From the NCBI RefSeq assembly GCF_000349565.1, contig NZ_KB714610.1, forward strand, positions 83,280 to 147,279: a DNA stretch of 64,000 nucleotides. The letters are read 5' to 3'. Source of the stretch: Curtobacterium flaccumfaciens UCD-AKU (GTDB lineage Bacteria; Actinomycetota; Actinomycetes; Actinomycetales; Microbacteriaceae). Positions 31,993-43,061 of this stretch are shown one piece after another. Below the pieces are notes generated by a model. That model saw only the letters and a list, made by a program, of their open reading frames with translations, had not been told where the DNA came from and did no database searches. Numbering within the stretch: position 1 is the first letter of the stretch; every line of letters begins with the position of its first letter. Position numbers and translations under genes: made by a program.

Positions 31993-33645
31993 TTGTCCGC
32001 ACGGATCCCCCCGGTCCTCCGACCCGAACACCCGACCCCGAGGGCCGTCGCCGAACTCGCGAACGCGTTCGGTCTGCGTGTCGTCGGCTCGGTCGACACC
32101 CTCGAGACCACCGGCGTCACGCTGAGTGCCACCGAGGTGCAGCCGGGTGACCTGTTCGTCGGCGTGCACGGCGCGAACCGGCACGGCGCCCAGTTCGCGA
32201 CCGAGGCCGCCGAGCGCGGCGCGGTCGCCGTCCTGACCGACCAGGACGGCGTCGCACTCGTCGAGCCGTCCGGCCTGCCGGTGCTCGTCGTCGACGATCC
32301 CCGCGCAGCCCTGGGCGACGTCGCCGCGTGGGTCTACCGCACCCACCCCGACGAGGCCACCGACCTGCCGCAGCTGTTCGCCGTCACCGGCACGAACGGC
32401 AAGACGAGCACGTCCTACATCCTCGAGGGCATCCTCAAGCAGCTCGGCCTGGTGACCGGCCTGAGCTCCACCGCCGAGCGCCACATCGGCTCGCTCAGCG
32501 TGACGAGCCGCCTGACCACGCCCGAGGCCAGCGAGATGCACGCGCTCCTCGCCCGCATGCGCGAGAGCGAGGTCCGCGCCGTCGCCGTCGAGGTCAGTGC
32601 CCAGGCCCTCAGCCGTCACCGCGTCGACGGCATCGTCTTCGACGTCGCGGCCTTCACGAACCTGTCGCACGACCACCTCGACGACTACGCCGACATGGAG
32701 GAGTACTACCAGGCGAAGCTCCCGCTGTTCCAGCCCGAGCACGCCCGCCGCGGCGTCGTCTCGCTGGACACCGACTGGGGCCACCGCGTGGTGCAGGACT
32801 CCCGCATCCCGGTCACCACCATCACGGTGCACCCCGACGTCGAGGCCGAGTGGCACGTCGACATCGTCGAGGCACACGCCGCCTACACCGAGTTCCGCCT
32901 GACGGGTCCCGAGGGTCGCGAGCTCACGACCCGTGTGCCCCTGATCGGCTGGCACATGGCCGCGAACGCCGCACTGGCGATCGTCATGCTGGTCGAGGGC
33001 GGCTTCGAGCTCGGTGCCATCGCGCACGCGCTCGAGAGCAACCACCGCCGTTACCCCGACGAGGACGGATCGGGCGACCGTGAGCGTGACGGTGCGTCCG
33101 AGCGCGTCTCCGCCATCGAGTGCTACTTGCCCGGTCGCACCGAGCGGGTCTCCGGCGAGCACGGGCCGAGCGTCTACGTCGACTTCGGCCACAGCGCCGA
33201 CGCCTTCGAGAACACGCTCGCCGCGGTCCGGCAGTTCACCGCCGGCAAGGTGCTGATGCTGTTCGGCGCCGACGGTGACCGCGACACCACGAAGCGTGGC
33301 GACATGGCCCGCGTGGCCGCCGCCGGCAGCGACATCCTCGTCGTCACCGACCACCACCCCCGCTTCGAGGACGCCGCGTCGATCCGGAAGACCCTGGTCG
33401 ACGCCGCACGCGCCGCCTACCCGGACCACGAGATCCACGAGGTCAGCCCGCCCGAGGCCGCGATCCGCACCGCGGTGGGCCTGCTCGGTGAAGGGGACTC
33501 GATCCTCTGGGCCGGCCCGGGCCACCAGGACTACCGCGACATCCAGGGTGTCCGAACGCCGTACTCCGCCCGCGACGAGGCCCGTGCGGCCCTCCGCGAG
33601 GCCGGCTGGGAGCCGAACTCCGGTCCGGCGGAGGACGTCCGATGA
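31993..33645 (+). CDS. murE: UDP-MurNAc-tripeptide ligase MurE (probably non-DAP substrate)
   Basis: The TTG at 31993, after AAGGAAC, gives 550 residues. N-terminal UDP-binding domain, central ATPase (TGTNGKTST at 132-140) and C-terminal ligase domain are all visible. The enzyme adds the third amino acid of the stem peptide. The residues that recognise meso-diaminopimelate are altered: the DNPR motif is DHHPR (453-457), and the following GKGHE loop is GPGHQ. This fits Microbacteriaceae B-type peptidoglycan, in which position 3 is often homoserine, ornithine, diaminobutyrate or lysine rather than DAP; the actual substrate cannot be read from sequence. It overlaps murF by 4 bp. Confidence 0.95.
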   Translation: MSARIPPVLRPEHPTPRAVAELANAFGLRVVGSVDTLETTGVTLSATEVQPGDLFVGVHGANRHGAQFATEAAERGAVAVLTDQDGVALVEPSGLPVLVVDDPRAALGDVAAWVYRTHPDEATDLPQLFAVTGTNGKTSTSYILEGILKQLGLVTGLSSTAERHIGSLSVTSRLTTPEASEMHALLARMRESEVRAVAVEVSAQALSRHRVDGIVFDVAAFTNLSHDHLDDYADMEEYYQAKLPLFQPEHARRGVVSLDTDWGHRVVQDSRIPVTTITVHPDVEAEWHVDIVEAHAAYTEFRLTGPEGRELTTRVPLIGWHMAANAALAIVMLVEGGFELGAIAHALESNHRRYPDEDGSGDRERDGASERVSAIECYLPGRTERVSGEHGPSVYVDFGHSADAFENTLAAVRQFTAGKVLMLFGADGDRDTTKRGDMARVAAAGSDILVVTDHHPRFEDAASIRKTLVDAARAAYPDHEIHEVSPPEAAIRTAVGLLGEGDSILWAGPGHQDYRDIQGVRTPYSARDEARAALREAGWEPNSGPAEDVR

Positions 33646-35150
33646 TCGCCATGACCCTCGCCGAGATCGCCACCGCGGTCAGCGGCGAGCTGATCGGCGG
33701 CGCCCAGGCAACCGACGTCGCCGAGCCCGGCGACCTGGTCGTCGAGGGCTCGGTCGAGACCGACTCCCGCCTGGTCCGTCCCGGCAGCGTCTTCTTCGCC
33801 CTGCCCGGCGAGGTCACCGACGGCCGGCGCTTCGTGCCCGCCGCGGTCGACGCCGGTGCCGCCCTGGTGATCACGCCGGAGCGTGTCGACACCACCGCGC
33901 CGCAGATCGTCGTCACGGACGGCTACGAGGCCCTCGCTGCGCTCGCGCACGAGGTCGTCACCCGTGTCCGCATGAGCACCGCGGACCGCGTCGACGCCGA
34001 CGGTCGCCCGGCACCCCTGCGGGTCGTCGGCATCACCGGCTCGAACGGCAAGACGAGCACGAAGAACATGCTCCGCACGATCCTCGAGCAGCACGGCGCG
34101 ACGATCGCACCCGAGGGCTCGTTCAACAACCACGTCGGCGCACCGATCTCGATGCTCCGCGTCACGTACGACACCCGGTACCTGGTGGTCGAGATGGGCG
34201 CGAGCGGCGTCGGCCACATCGCCAAGCTCGTGTCGATCGCCGAGCCCGACCTCGGTGTCGTCCTCAAGGTGGGCCTCGCGCACGCCGGCGAGTTCGGCGG
34301 CATCGAGGCGACGCAGCGCGCGAAGTCCGAGATGGTCACCGACCTGCCCGAGACCGCCACGGCCCTGCTCAACGTCGACGACGACCGCGTCGCGTCGATG
34401 CGCGACCTGACGGCCGCGCGCGTGGTGGGCTTCGGCACGTCGGCCGAGGCCGACTACCGCATCACCGGCATCGAGACGGACCGCAGCGGCACCCGCTTCA
34501 CCCTCACCGTTCCTCCCGTCCGCCCCGAAGGCGACCGTCCGACGGACGCAACCCTGTCTGGAGGCCCGGATCACGTCGACGTGCGCCTCGCGATCCTGGG
34601 TGAGCACCACGCGATGAACGCGTCCGCCGCGCTCACCGTCGCCCACCTGTGGGGCGTCCCGCTCGCCGACGGCGCCGCGGCGCTCGCGTCGATGACGCGC
34701 GCCGAGCGCTGGCGCATGGAGCTGCTCCAGGGCGGCCCCGAGGGCGTCACCGTGATCAACGACGCGTACAACGCGTCGCCCGACTCCACCGCGGCGGCGC
34801 TGCGGACCCTGGCGCAGATCGTGCGCCCGGGCGAGCGGACCGTCGCCGTGCTCGGTGAGATGGCCGAGCTCGGTGAGTTCTCCGTCGAGGAGCACGACCG
34901 CATCGGTCGGCTCGTCGTCCGCCTCGGCATCGGACAGCTCGTGGTCGTCGGCCGCGGCGCGATGCCCATCCACCAGGCCGCCACCCTCGAGGGATCGTGG
35001 GACGGCGAGTCCGTGTACATCGAGGACGTCGACGACGCCGTCCGTGCCATGCAGGAGATGCTCCGCCCCGGCGACGTCGTCCTCGTCAAGTCCTCGAAGT
35101 CTGCCGAACTGCGATTCCTCGGCGACCGCCTCGGAGGTGTCACCGAATGA
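33642..35150 (+). CDS. murF: UDP-MurNAc-tripeptide:D-Ala-D-Ala ligase MurF
   Basis: This 502-residue Mur ligase has an N-terminal domain typical of MurF ([32 protein letters not shown]), the ATP site [10 protein letters not shown] (131-140), the central [12 protein letters not shown] segment and the C-terminal [11 protein letters not shown] block. It attaches D-Ala-D-Ala to the UDP-MurNAc-tripeptide. ATG 33642 overlaps the murE stop; ATG 33651 is an alternative that begins at the conserved MTLAEI. Residues about 290-314 form an extra, Pro/Asp/Gly-rich loop whose DNA matches a dispersed palindromic element. It overlaps mraY by 4 bp. Confidence 0.95.
   Translation: MIAMTLAEIATAVSGELIGGAQATDVAEPGDLVVEGSVETDSRLVRPGSVFFALPGEVTDGRRFVPAAVDAGAALVITPERVDTTAPQIVVTDGYEALAALAHEVVTRVRMSTADRVDADGRPAPLRVVGITGSNGKTSTKNMLRTILEQHGATIAPEGSFNNHVGAPISMLRVTYDTRYLVVEMGASGVGHIAKLVSIAEPDLGVVLKVGLAHAGEFGGIEATQRAKSEMVTDLPETATALLNVDDDRVASMRDLTAARVVGFGTSAEADYRITGIETDRSGTRFTLTVPPVRPEGDRPTDATLSGGPDHVDVRLAILGEHHAMNASAALTVAHLWGVPLADGAAALASMTRAERWRMELLQGGPEGVTVINDAYNASPDSTAAALRTLAQIVRPGERTVAVLGEMAELGEFSVEEHDRIGRLVVRLGIGQLVVVGRGAMPIHQAATLEGSWDGESVYIEDVDDAVRAMQEMLRPGDVVLVKSSKSAELRFLGDRLGGVTE
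34510..34583. repeat. Dispersed-palindrome-like segment inside murF
   Basis: Within murF, CTCCCGTCC, GGACGCAACC and CTGGAGGCCCGGATCACGTC lie in the same order as in the reverse and forward arms of the hairpin at 16017-16061 and its flank. Nineteen bases (CTGGAGGCCCGGATCACGT) are identical to 16017-16035. The reading frame is preserved and encodes a loop that typical MurF proteins would not need. Confidence 0.5.
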
Positions 35151-36250
35151 TCGCGCTCCTCATCGCCGGCGCCACGTCGCTGGTGTTCACGTTGCTGCTC
35201 ACCCCGTTCTTCATCAAGCTCTTCCACCGTCTCGGGTGGGGGCAGTTCATCCGTGACGACGGCCCACAGTCCCACCACACCAAGCGCGGCACCGCCACGA
35301 TGGGTGGCATCGTCCTCATCATCGGTGCGGTGATCGGGTACTTCGTGGGCCACCTGATCGGAGGCGACTCGATCACGCTGTCCGGCCTGCTCGTGCTGTT
35401 CCTGATGGTCGGGCTCGGGTTCGTCGGCTTCATCGACGACTTCCTCAAGGTCCGGCGTCAGCGGAGCCTCGGGCTCGGTGGCTGGGCGAAGATCCTCGGC
35501 CAGGTCATCGTCGGCGTCATCTTCGCCACGATCGCACTGGTCGTACCCACGTCGAACGGCAAGCCCCCGGCATCCACGATGATCTCGGCCGTCCGCGACG
35601 TGCCGTGGCTCGACTTCATGGCGCTCGGCACCGTCATCGGCACGGTGCTGTTCCTCGGCTGGATCGTCCTGCTGACGGTGTCCACGTCGAACGGCGTGAA
35701 CGTCGCCGACGGCCTCGACGGCCTGGCGACGGGATCGAGCATCCTGGCGATCGGCTCGTACGTCATCATCGGTTTCTGGCAGTCGAACCAGATCTGCGGC
35801 GGGACCCGGCTCGACTCGGACACCGCACACGCCTGCTACACCGTCGCGAACCCGCTCGACCTCGCCGTGGTCGCGGCCGCTGTCTGCGGTGGGCTCATCG
35901 GGTTCCTCTGGTACAACACCTCGCCGGCACAGATCTTCCTCGGCGACACCGGTTCGCTCGGCCTCGGTGGTGCCCTGGCCGGCCTCGCGATCCTCAGCCG
36001 CACCGAGCTGCTGCTGGTCCTCATCGGTGGCCTGTTCTTCATCGTCACCGGTTCGGTCATCCTGCAGCGTGCGTACTTCAAGATCACCCACGGCAAGCGC
36101 ATCTTCCTGATGAGTCCGCTGCACCACCACTTCGAACTGAAGGGGTGGGCCGAGGTGACGGTCGTCGTCCGCTTCTGGATCATCGCCGGACTCTTCGTCG
36201 CGGCGGGGGTCGGGCTCTTCTACCTCGAATGGATCGCAAGCGTTGGTTGA
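35147..36250 (+). CDS. mraY: Phospho-MurNAc-pentapeptide translocase MraY
   Basis: From ATG 35147 (overlapping the murF stop) the protein is 367 residues with ten predicted membrane helices. Signature sequences include [34 protein letters not shown] (catalytic Asp pair), [12 protein letters not shown] and [12 protein letters not shown], with the C-terminal [13 protein letters not shown] motif. It transfers phospho-MurNAc-pentapeptide to undecaprenyl phosphate, making lipid I on the inner membrane face. It overlaps murD by 8 bp. Confidence 0.97.
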   Translation: MIALLIAGATSLVFTLLLTPFFIKLFHRLGWGQFIRDDGPQSHHTKRGTATMGGIVLIIGAVIGYFVGHLIGGDSITLSGLLVLFLMVGLGFVGFIDDFLKVRRQRSLGLGGWAKILGQVIVGVIFATIALVVPTSNGKPPASTMISAVRDVPWLDFMALGTVIGTVLFLGWIVLLTVSTSNGVNVADGLDGLATGSSILAIGSYVIIGFWQSNQICGGTRLDSDTAHACYTVANPLDLAVVAAAVCGGLIGFLWYNTSPAQIFLGDTGSLGLGGALAGLAILSRTELLLVLIGGLFFIVTGSVILQRAYFKITHGKRIFLMSPLHHHFELKGWAEVTVVVRFWIIAGLFVAAGVGLFYLEWIASVG

Positions 36251-37790
36251 CCCGGTGTCCTCGTCGTCCCGTCTCGAGTCCCTCGACAGCTGGCACGCCG
36301 AAGGGTGGAAGGGGCTGAACGTCGCCGTCCTCGGCCTGGGTGCCACCGGGTTCTCGGTCGCCGACACCCTCGTCGAGCTCGGCAGCGAGGTGACGGTCTA
36401 CTCGTCCGACGCCCCGGCCGACAGCGTCGAGCTGCTCGACGTCATCGGTGCCCGGTTCTTGCAGACGCCGCTCGACACCGTGCCGGACGCGCTCGTCGCG
36501 CAGGCGCCCGACGTCGTGGTCGTGTCGCCGGGGCTGCCCCCGCACAACGCCACCGTGCGGTGGTCGGTGGCGAACAGCACCGTCTGGGGCGACATCGAGC
36601 TCGCCTGGCGTGTCCGCGACAAGGTCGTCCGCGGCCCGGTCGCGGCCCCGTGGATCACGATCACCGGCACGAACGGCAAGACCACGACGACGCAGCTGAC
36701 GACCGCGATGTACGAGGCCGGCGGACTGCGGGCCGTGGCGTGCGGGAACATCGGCGTGCCGGTGCTCGATGTCGTCCGCGACCCGGTCGGGTACGACGTG
36801 CTCGTCGTCGAGCTGTCGAGTCACCAGCTGCACTACATGGCGACATCCGGCGACGGTGCCGTGGTGCCCCTCGCGAGTGCCTGCCTGAACATCGCCGACG
36901 ACCACCTGGAGTGGCACGGTTCCGCCGAGGCGTACCGCGCGGCGAAGGCCAAGGTCTACGAGCGCACCGTGATGGCGTGCGTCTACAACACCTCGGACGA
37001 GGTCACCCGGCAGATGGTGCAGGAGGCCGACGTGGTGGAGGGCTGCCGAGCGGTCGGCTTCACCCCCGGTGTCCCCGCCCCCGGTGACGTCGGCATCGTC
37101 GAGGACGTCCTGTGCGACCGGGCCTTCAACGAGGACCGCCGCAACAGCGCACTCGAGCTCTCGACGGTCGCCGACCTCGAGGCCGCCGGGCTCGCCAGCC
37201 CGCACATGACCATGAACGTCCTGGCCGCCGCTGCGCTGGCGCGTGCCGGCACCGTCCAGCCGAGCGCCATCCAGACGGCCGTCCGGGCCTTCCGTGCCGA
37301 CCACCACCGCACCGAGCTCGTCGCAGAGTCCGCGGGCATCGCCTGGGTCGACGACTCCAAGGCCACGAACCCGCACGCCGCCACCGCGTCCCTGGCGTCC
37401 TTCGACACCGTCGTGTGGATCGTCGGGGGCCTGTTCAAGGGCGTCGACATCGACGGCCTGGTCGAGCGCTTCGGTCCGGACGTCCGCGCCGTCGTCGTCA
37501 TCGGGACCGACCGGGCCCCGGTGCTCGAGGCATTCGCGCGACACGCGTCCGCGGTCCCCGTGCTCCAGGTCGAGACGACGGACACTGATCAGGTCATGCG
37601 CGAGGCGGTCCGGCATGCCGCATCGGTCGCGAGGCCGGGCGACACGGTCCTCCTCGCCCCGGCGGCGGCGTCGTTCGACCAGTTCGGCTCCTACGCCGAC
37701 CGGGGGCAGCGTTTCGCTGCCGCGGTCAACGAACACCTGGGAGGAGAAGTCGATGGCGACGACACCGACGGATCTTCCGAACAGCCGTAA
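36243..37790 (+). CDS. murD: UDP-MurNAc-L-alanine:D-glutamate ligase MurD
   Basis: This 515-residue ligase starts at TTG 36243 (overlapping mraY by 8 bp); a GTG at 36255 is an equally possible start and removes four residues. The N-terminal Rossmann domain ([17 protein letters not shown]), the ATP site [11 protein letters not shown], the central [13 protein letters not shown] and the C-terminal [12 protein letters not shown] and [16 protein letters not shown] motifs are diagnostic. It adds D-glutamate to UDP-MurNAc-L-Ala. (In B-type peptidoglycans position 1 may be glycine, which MurC rather than MurD selects.) Its last 38 bp overlap ftsW. Confidence 0.95.
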   Translation: MVDPVSSSSRLESLDSWHAEGWKGLNVAVLGLGATGFSVADTLVELGSEVTVYSSDAPADSVELLDVIGARFLQTPLDTVPDALVAQAPDVVVVSPGLPPHNATVRWSVANSTVWGDIELAWRVRDKVVRGPVAAPWITITGTNGKTTTTQLTTAMYEAGGLRAVACGNIGVPVLDVVRDPVGYDVLVVELSSHQLHYMATSGDGAVVPLASACLNIADDHLEWHGSAEAYRAAKAKVYERTVMACVYNTSDEVTRQMVQEADVVEGCRAVGFTPGVPAPGDVGIVEDVLCDRAFNEDRRNSALELSTVADLEAAGLASPHMTMNVLAAAALARAGTVQPSAIQTAVRAFRADHHRTELVAESAGIAWVDDSKATNPHAATASLASFDTVVWIVGGLFKGVDIDGLVERFGPDVRAVVVIGTDRAPVLEAFARHASAVPVLQVETTDTDQVMREAVRHAASVARPGDTVLLAPAAASFDQFGSYADRGQRFAAAVNEHLGGEVDGDDTDGSSEQP

Positions 37791-39018
37791 CGGCCGGACC
37801 GCGTCGACCCCACGACGGACGAACGGCGCGATCGTCGCCGTCAAGAACGTCTTCGTCGCGGAGTCCAGCACCTTCTACACGATCCTCGGCGTCACGCTGT
37901 TCCTCGTCGTCTTCGGCGTCGTCATGGTGCTGTCCTCGTCGAGCGTCGAGGAGTACGCGGCGACCCACGACTTCTTCGGGGCGGCTTCCCGCCAGGGCCT
38001 GTACGCCGTGCTCGGCGTGCCGCTCATGCTCATCGCGAGCCGGGTCCCGACCCGGATCTGGCGGAAGTGGGCGATGCGGCTGCTCGGCGCGGCGCTCGTG
38101 CTGCAGCTGCTCGTGTTCACCCCGCTCGGTCTCGACATCCAGGGCAACCGGAACTGGATCAAGCTCGGGTCGTTCACCGCGCAGCCGTCCGAGGTCGTCA
38201 AGCTCGGCCTGGTGCTCGGCATCGGCGCGATCCTCTACGTCAAGCGGGAGAAGCTCGACGACTGGAAAGAGGTCTTCATCCCGATCGGGATCGCCTCGAT
38301 GCTGTCGCTCGGGCTCGTGGTCCTGGGTGGCGACCAGGGCACGGCGATGGTCATGCTCATCCTGGTCTTCGGCGCCCTGTACATCGGCGGTGTCCGCGCC
38401 CGGCACCTGCTCGTCGGCCTGGCCGCGTTCGCCGTGATGCTGCCCTTCGTCACGATGGCGTCGGCCTCGCGGTCGACGCGCATCAGCGCATGGCTCTCCG
38501 GGTGCACCGACTCCAGCCAGTACCAGGACATCTGCTGGCAGCCCGTGCACGGCATGTGGGCGCTCGCGTCCGGCGGGGTGTTCGGCGTGGGCCTCGGCAA
38601 CTCGAAGGCCAAGTGGTCGTGGCTGCCCGAGGCGGACAACGACTACATCTTCGCGATCATCGGCGAGGAGCTCGGCCTGATCGGTGCCGTCGTGGTGCTG
38701 AGCCTGTTCGTCGTGCTCGCCGTCGGCATGATCAAGATCATCCGGCAGTCCCGCGACCCCTTCGTCAAGACGGTCACCGGCGGCATCCTCGCGTGGATCA
38801 TCGGCCAGGCACTCATCAACATCGCGGTCGTGCTCGGCCTGCTGCCGGTGCTCGGTGTGCCCCTGCCACTCATCTCGGCCGGTGGTTCGGCCCTCATCAT
38901 GACCCTGGTGGCGATCGGCGTCGTGCTCTCCTTCGCCCGTGACCTGCCCGGCAAGAACGACCCCGGCCTGACGAACGCCCCACTCGGCCGGACCTCCACG
39001 AACGGATCACTGCGGTGA
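37753..39018 (+). CDS. ftsW: SEDS-family septal glycosyltransferase FtsW
   Basis: ATG 37753 follows GGAGGAGAA and gives 421 residues with about ten membrane helices. SEDS hallmarks are present: [30 protein letters not shown], the large extracellular loop with [19 protein letters not shown], and [18 protein letters not shown] near the C terminus. FtsW polymerises lipid II into septal glycan strands together with the cognate PBP encoded upstream. A basic cytoplasmic N terminus of about 35 residues is present. The 38-bp overlap with murD and 4-bp overlap with murG tie it into the coupled cluster. Confidence 0.96.
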   Translation: MATTPTDLPNSRNGRTASTPRRTNGAIVAVKNVFVAESSTFYTILGVTLFLVVFGVVMVLSSSSVEEYAATHDFFGAASRQGLYAVLGVPLMLIASRVPTRIWRKWAMRLLGAALVLQLLVFTPLGLDIQGNRNWIKLGSFTAQPSEVVKLGLVLGIGAILYVKREKLDDWKEVFIPIGIASMLSLGLVVLGGDQGTAMVMLILVFGALYIGGVRARHLLVGLAAFAVMLPFVTMASASRSTRISAWLSGCTDSSQYQDICWQPVHGMWALASGGVFGVGLGNSKAKWSWLPEADNDYIFAIIGEELGLIGAVVVLSLFVVLAVGMIKIIRQSRDPFVKTVTGGILAWIIGQALINIAVVLGLLPVLGVPLPLISAGGSALIMTLVAIGVVLSFARDLPGKNDPGLTNAPLGRTSTNGSLR

Positions 39019-40112
39019 GCAAGTACCTCTTCGCCGGCGGCGGCACCGCCGGCCACGTCAACCCCCTGCTCGCGGTCGCCGACCGCCTGACCGAGCGGGA
39101 GCCCGGCGCCGAGGTCCTCGTGCTGGGCACCGCCGAGGGCCTGGAGTCCCGCCTCGTCCCGATGCGCGGCTACGAGCTGCTGACGATCCCGCGCCTGCCG
39201 TTCCCGCGGAAGCTGAACAGTGCGGCCCTGCGCTTCCCGCAGCGCTTCGCAGCGGCGGTCAAGCGGACCGAGCAGATCATCCGCGACCACGAGATCGAGG
39301 TGGTGCTCGGTGTGGGTGGCTACGCGGCCGCTCCGGCGTACATCGCCGCCCGCCGCACCGGCACCCCGATCGTCGTGCACGAGCAGAACGCGAAGCCCGG
39401 GCTGGCGAACCGCCTCGCCGCGTTCCTCACCGAGCACGTCGGCCTGACCTTCTCGAACACGCGCCTGCGCCACGGCCGCGTCGTGGGCATGCCGCTCCGT
39501 CGCGAGATCGAGTCACTCGACCGCCGTGCCTCCCGTGCCGAGGGGCTCGCCGAGTTCGGGCTGGACCCGGACCGGCCGGTCCTGCTCGTCACCGGTGGGT
39601 CCTCGGGCGCGCGGAGCATCAACCGGACGATCAACCAGTCGGCCGCCGCGATCGTCGGTGCCGGCTGGCAGGTCCTGCACGTCGTGGGCGCCGCGTCGGA
39701 CATCGGCCCGAGCGACCTCGAGGGCTACCACGTGCTGCCGTACTGCGACCGGATGGACCTGGCCTACGCGGCGAGCGACTTCGTCGTGTCGCGCGCCGGC
39801 GCCGGCATGGTCTGCGAGCTCACGGCCGTCGGACTGCCGAGCGTGCTCGTGCCGTACCCGGTGGGCAACGGCGAGCAGCGTCACAACGCGAAGGACGTCG
39901 TCGACGCCGGGGGAGCCGTCCTGGTGGCCGACGGGGAATTCGACCGCGACTGGGTGACGTTCCAGTTGCTGAGCATCCTGCAGGACCGCTCCCGCATCGC
40001 GGACATGACCGTGCGGGCGGGCAGCGTGGGCCACCGCGACGGCGCCGACCGGATGACGGACCTGGTCCTCGACGCCGCGAAGGCGGCCCCCAGCACCACG
40101 GAGGAACGATGA
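39015..40112 (+). CDS. murG: UDP-GlcNAc:lipid I N-acetylglucosaminyltransferase MurG
   Basis: This 365-residue GT-B glycosyltransferase has [18 protein letters not shown] at the N terminus, [42 protein letters not shown], and the C-terminal [37 protein letters not shown] region that binds the UDP-sugar. It converts lipid I to lipid II at the cytoplasmic membrane surface. GTG 39015 overlaps the ftsW stop (GTGA) and its own stop overlaps murC by 4 bp. Confidence 0.97.
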   Translation: MSKYLFAGGGTAGHVNPLLAVADRLTEREPGAEVLVLGTAEGLESRLVPMRGYELLTIPRLPFPRKLNSAALRFPQRFAAAVKRTEQIIRDHEIEVVLGVGGYAAAPAYIAARRTGTPIVVHEQNAKPGLANRLAAFLTEHVGLTFSNTRLRHGRVVGMPLRREIESLDRRASRAEGLAEFGLDPDRPVLLVTGGSSGARSINRTINQSAAAIVGAGWQVLHVVGAASDIGPSDLEGYHVLPYCDRMDLAYAASDFVVSRAGAGMVCELTAVGLPSVLVPYPVGNGEQRHNAKDVVDAGGAVLVADGEFDRDWVTFQLLSILQDRSRIADMTVRAGSVGHRDGADRMTDLVLDAAKAAPSTTEER

Positions 40113-41530
40113 CCATCAAGCCGGACCTGACCCAGCCGATCCCGGACGACCTCGGCACGGTGCACTTCGTCGGCATCGGCGGCTCGGGCATGAGCGGGAT
40201 CGCCCGGATGTTCCTCGCGGCCGGCCACCGCGTGACCGGCAGTGACTCCCGCGAGACGGAGACCACCGGCACGATGCGCGACCTCGGTGCGACGGTGCAC
40301 ATCGGGCACGACGCCGCGAACGTCGGCGAGGCGGACAGCATCGTCGTCACGAGCGCACTGTGGCCGGACAACCCCGAGCTCCTCGAGGCCCAGCGCCGCG
40401 GCCTGCCGGTCCTGCACCGGTCGCAGGCCCTCGCCGCCCTGATCGCCGAGCACCGCCTGGTCGCGGTCGCCGGTGCGCACGGCAAGACCACCTCGACCGG
40501 CATGATCGTCACCGCCATGGTCGAGCTCGGTCTCGACCCGAGCTTCGTCAACGGCGGCGTCATCCAGTCCCTCGGCACCAGCTCGGCCCCGGGGTCCAGC
40601 GACCTGTTCGTCGTCGAGGCCGACGAGTCCGACGGCTCGTTCCTGCTCTACGACGTCGCGGTGGCCCTCGTCACGAACGTCGACGCCGACCACCTGGACC
40701 ACTACGGCAGCGAGGAGGCCTTCACCGAGGCCTTCGTCGAGTTCGCCGCGAAGGCGAGCCAGCGCGTCGTCATCTCGAGCGACGACGCCGGTGCGAAGAC
40801 GGTCACGGCCGGCATCCGCCAGCGCCCGGACGCCCCCGAGATCGTCACCTTCGGCGAGGCCGCCGACGCGGACGTCCGCATCGAGGGCATCACCGAGTCC
40901 GCCGGCGTCGAGGTCGACTTCCGCGCGGGTGGTCAGGCGTACCACCTGACCCTCCGCGTGCCCGGCCGGCACAACGCGATCAACGCCGTCGGTGCCTTCG
41001 CGGTGCTGACCGGTCTCGGCGTCGCCCCGGTCGACGCGATCCGCGGGCTCGAGGCGTTCGGCGGCACCCAGCGCCGCTTCGAGCTGCACGGGGTCGAGCG
41101 CGGGGTCTCGGTCTACGACGACTACGCGCACCACCCGACCGAGGTGGCCGCCGCGCTCAAGGCCGCCCGCAACGTGGTCGGGGACGGCCGCATCATCGCG
41201 ATCCACCAGCCGCACCTGTACTCCCGCACCCGTCTGATGGCCGGCGACTTCGCCAAGGTGTACGAGGAACTCGCCGACCACACGGTCGTGCTCGACGTCT
41301 ACGGCGCCCGCGAGGACCCGGAGCCCGGCGTGACCGGTGCCCTGGTGCAGGAGCGCTTCGCCGACCAGTCGCGCGTCGAGTTCCTGCCCGACTGGGACGA
41401 CGCTGCGGCCCGTGCGGCCGCGGTCGCCCGGGACGGTGACATCATCATGACCCTCAGCTGCGGCGACGTGTACCGGATCATCCCGCAGGTGCTCGACGCC
41501 CTGGGCACCGACGGAGCGTCGTCCCGGTGA
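40109..41530 (+). CDS. murC: UDP-N-acetylmuramate:L-alanine (or glycine) ligase MurC
   Basis: This 473-residue ligase has the N-terminal Rossmann fold [19 protein letters not shown], the ATP motif [34 protein letters not shown], and the C-terminal [16 protein letters not shown] and HQPHLYSRT blocks. It adds the first amino acid to UDP-MurNAc, committing the precursor to peptide synthesis. In B-type walls glycine is often used here; sequence alone does not decide. It overlaps murG and ftsQ by 4 bp each. Confidence 0.97.
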   Translation: MTIKPDLTQPIPDDLGTVHFVGIGGSGMSGIARMFLAAGHRVTGSDSRETETTGTMRDLGATVHIGHDAANVGEADSIVVTSALWPDNPELLEAQRRGLPVLHRSQALAALIAEHRLVAVAGAHGKTTSTGMIVTAMVELGLDPSFVNGGVIQSLGTSSAPGSSDLFVVEADESDGSFLLYDVAVALVTNVDADHLDHYGSEEAFTEAFVEFAAKASQRVVISSDDAGAKTVTAGIRQRPDAPEIVTFGEAADADVRIEGITESAGVEVDFRAGGQAYHLTLRVPGRHNAINAVGAFAVLTGLGVAPVDAIRGLEAFGGTQRRFELHGVERGVSVYDDYAHHPTEVAAALKAARNVVGDGRIIAIHQPHLYSRTRLMAGDFAKVYEELADHTVVLDVYGAREDPEPGVTGALVQERFADQSRVEFLPDWDDAAARAAAVARDGDIIMTLSCGDVYRIIPQVLDALGTDGASSR

Positions 41531-42915
41531 AGCGCCCCGAGGGGTTCGACGAGGGGGACGCCCGCCAGGACGCCCCGGCCGAGGCTGCGGAAGCGCCCCG
41601 GCAGCGTCGTGGTCCCTCGAAGCCGCGGCTGCCGTTCCGCGGCCGCGTCGCCGACGCCCGGGAGGCCCGTCCCGCGTCCGACGAGTCGGCTGCGGCCGTC
41701 GAGACCCCCGCCCCCACCACCCCGGGCAGCACTCCGGCACCCGGTGCCTCCGGCACGCGCCCCCCAGCGGTCGGTGCGCCCCCGAGTGTCGGGGCGCGAC
41801 GGCCGTCCGCGGGCGCAGATCCGACCACCGATGCCGCCGACTCGACGCGCGACCGCGTCGGCGCCCTCGCGGGCGCGGCCGGCCGCCGCGTCGGCGCCGG
41901 CTTCGGGGCGGTCGCCGATCGCCTGCGCGAGTACACACCGGACGAGGACCACCGCGACCCGCGCCCCGACGCGGGCAACGCGCCCCGAGGAGACGGGGCG
42001 CGACGACCGTCCGGGGGCGCGGCGGGCAGTGGACGCGACCACGACGCGACCGTGACCGACGTCCTCGACGCGAGCGGTGCCTCCCGGACGGAGCAGCACG
42101 CCGAGGCGCCCATCGGGGCGCGGGTGCGCGCCGCGGAGACCGCCCGCGAGGCGCGCATCGCGAAGCGTCGCCGTCGCCTGCTCGAGCGTGCCGAGGTCCG
42201 CCGGTTCACCCGGCGTAGCCGGCACCGTCGCGCCGCCTGGATCACGGCGGCGAGCGTCGTCCTGGTGCTCGGGGTCTCGATCTTGGTCGCGGTGTTCTCG
42301 CCGCTGATGGCGCTCCGCACGATCGAGGTCAAGGGGACCAACCGCGTCGACGAGACGGCCCTGCGCCAGGCGCTGTCCGACCAGATCGGCACCCCCCTGG
42401 CCCGGCTCGACTTCGCCGCGATCAAGCGCGACGTCGCCGGGTTCCCGCTGATCGAGAGCTACGTGACCGAAGAGGCGCCGCCGCACACGCTCGTCGTCAC
42501 GGTCACCGAGCGCACGCCGGTGGTCGCCGTGCGGTCCGGCAGCACGTTCGACCTCGTCGACCCCGCCGGCATCGTCGTGCAGTCGTCGCCGAAGCGTCCG
42601 GCCACGATGCCGCTCGCCGACATCGCCCGTGCACGCCTGGGCTCCTCGAGCTTCCGCACGATGACCGAGGTCGTGCTGGCGTTGCCGTCGACGGTGCGGT
42701 CCCAGGTCACCCGCGTCGCCGGGTCCACCGCCGACGACGTCACCCTGACCCTCAAGGACGGCTCGACCGTCGTGTGGGGGAGCCCGGACGACTCGGACGC
42801 GAAGGCCGCGCTGCTCGCCGCGTTGGTCAAGGACCACGAGGCGCGGAACCCGGGCGTCGTCGTCGAGTACGACGTGTCGGCACCGGACAACGGCGTGATC
42901 CGCGCGAAGGACTGA
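41527..42915 (+). CDS. ftsQ: Cell division protein FtsQ/DivIB with long disordered N terminus
   Basis: This 462-residue bitopic protein has about 230 cytoplasmic residues rich in Pro, Ala, Arg and Asp, then one transmembrane helix (about 238-260, [20 protein letters not shown]). A POTRA domain follows ([21 protein letters not shown]) with the FtsQ beta domain to the C terminus ([16 protein letters not shown] and following). Typical FtsQ proteins are 250-300 residues, so the cytoplasmic part is unusually long. It contains two GARRPS-type repeats (about 95 and 157). GTG 41527 overlaps murC. A 146-bp gap with its own promoter signals separates it from ftsZ. Confidence 0.92.
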   Translation: MKRPEGFDEGDARQDAPAEAAEAPRQRRGPSKPRLPFRGRVADAREARPASDESAAAVETPAPTTPGSTPAPGASGTRPPAVGAPPSVGARRPSAGADPTTDAADSTRDRVGALAGAAGRRVGAGFGAVADRLREYTPDEDHRDPRPDAGNAPRGDGARRPSGGAAGSGRDHDATVTDVLDASGASRTEQHAEAPIGARVRAAETAREARIAKRRRRLLERAEVRRFTRRSRHRRAAWITAASVVLVLGVSILVAVFSPLMALRTIEVKGTNRVDETALRQALSDQIGTPLARLDFAAIKRDVAGFPLIESYVTEEAPPHTLVVTVTERTPVVAVRSGSTFDLVDPAGIVVQSSPKRPATMPLADIARARLGSSSFRTMTEVVLALPSTVRSQVTRVAGSTADDVTLTLKDGSTVVWGSPDDSDAKAALLAALVKDHEARNPGVVVEYDVSAPDNGVIRAKD

Positions 42916-43019
42916 ATTGCCGGACCTGATCGGCGACACGCGGCGTGGCGGGGCGACAGTGCGCCGAACGCACCCGTAGCGTCGAAGCCAGCACCACATC
43001 TACCAGCATTGCCCCTGAA

Positions 43020-43038
43020 CTTCAAGTAGAGGTTGAGG
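43020..43038 (-). promoter_or_regulatory. MerR-type dyad upstream of ftsZ
   Basis: Read on the minus strand, CCTCAACCTCTACTTGAAG forms CCTCAA, 7 nt, TTGAAG, an imperfect inverted repeat ending 23 bp before the ftsZ start. Fourteen of 19 positions match the site upstream of merR2. FtsR of C. glutamicum activates ftsZ, so this is a candidate FtsR/MerR operator. That step is inference. Confidence 0.4.
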
Positions 43039-43061
43039 GTTCTACCGGAGGCCTGACTGAC

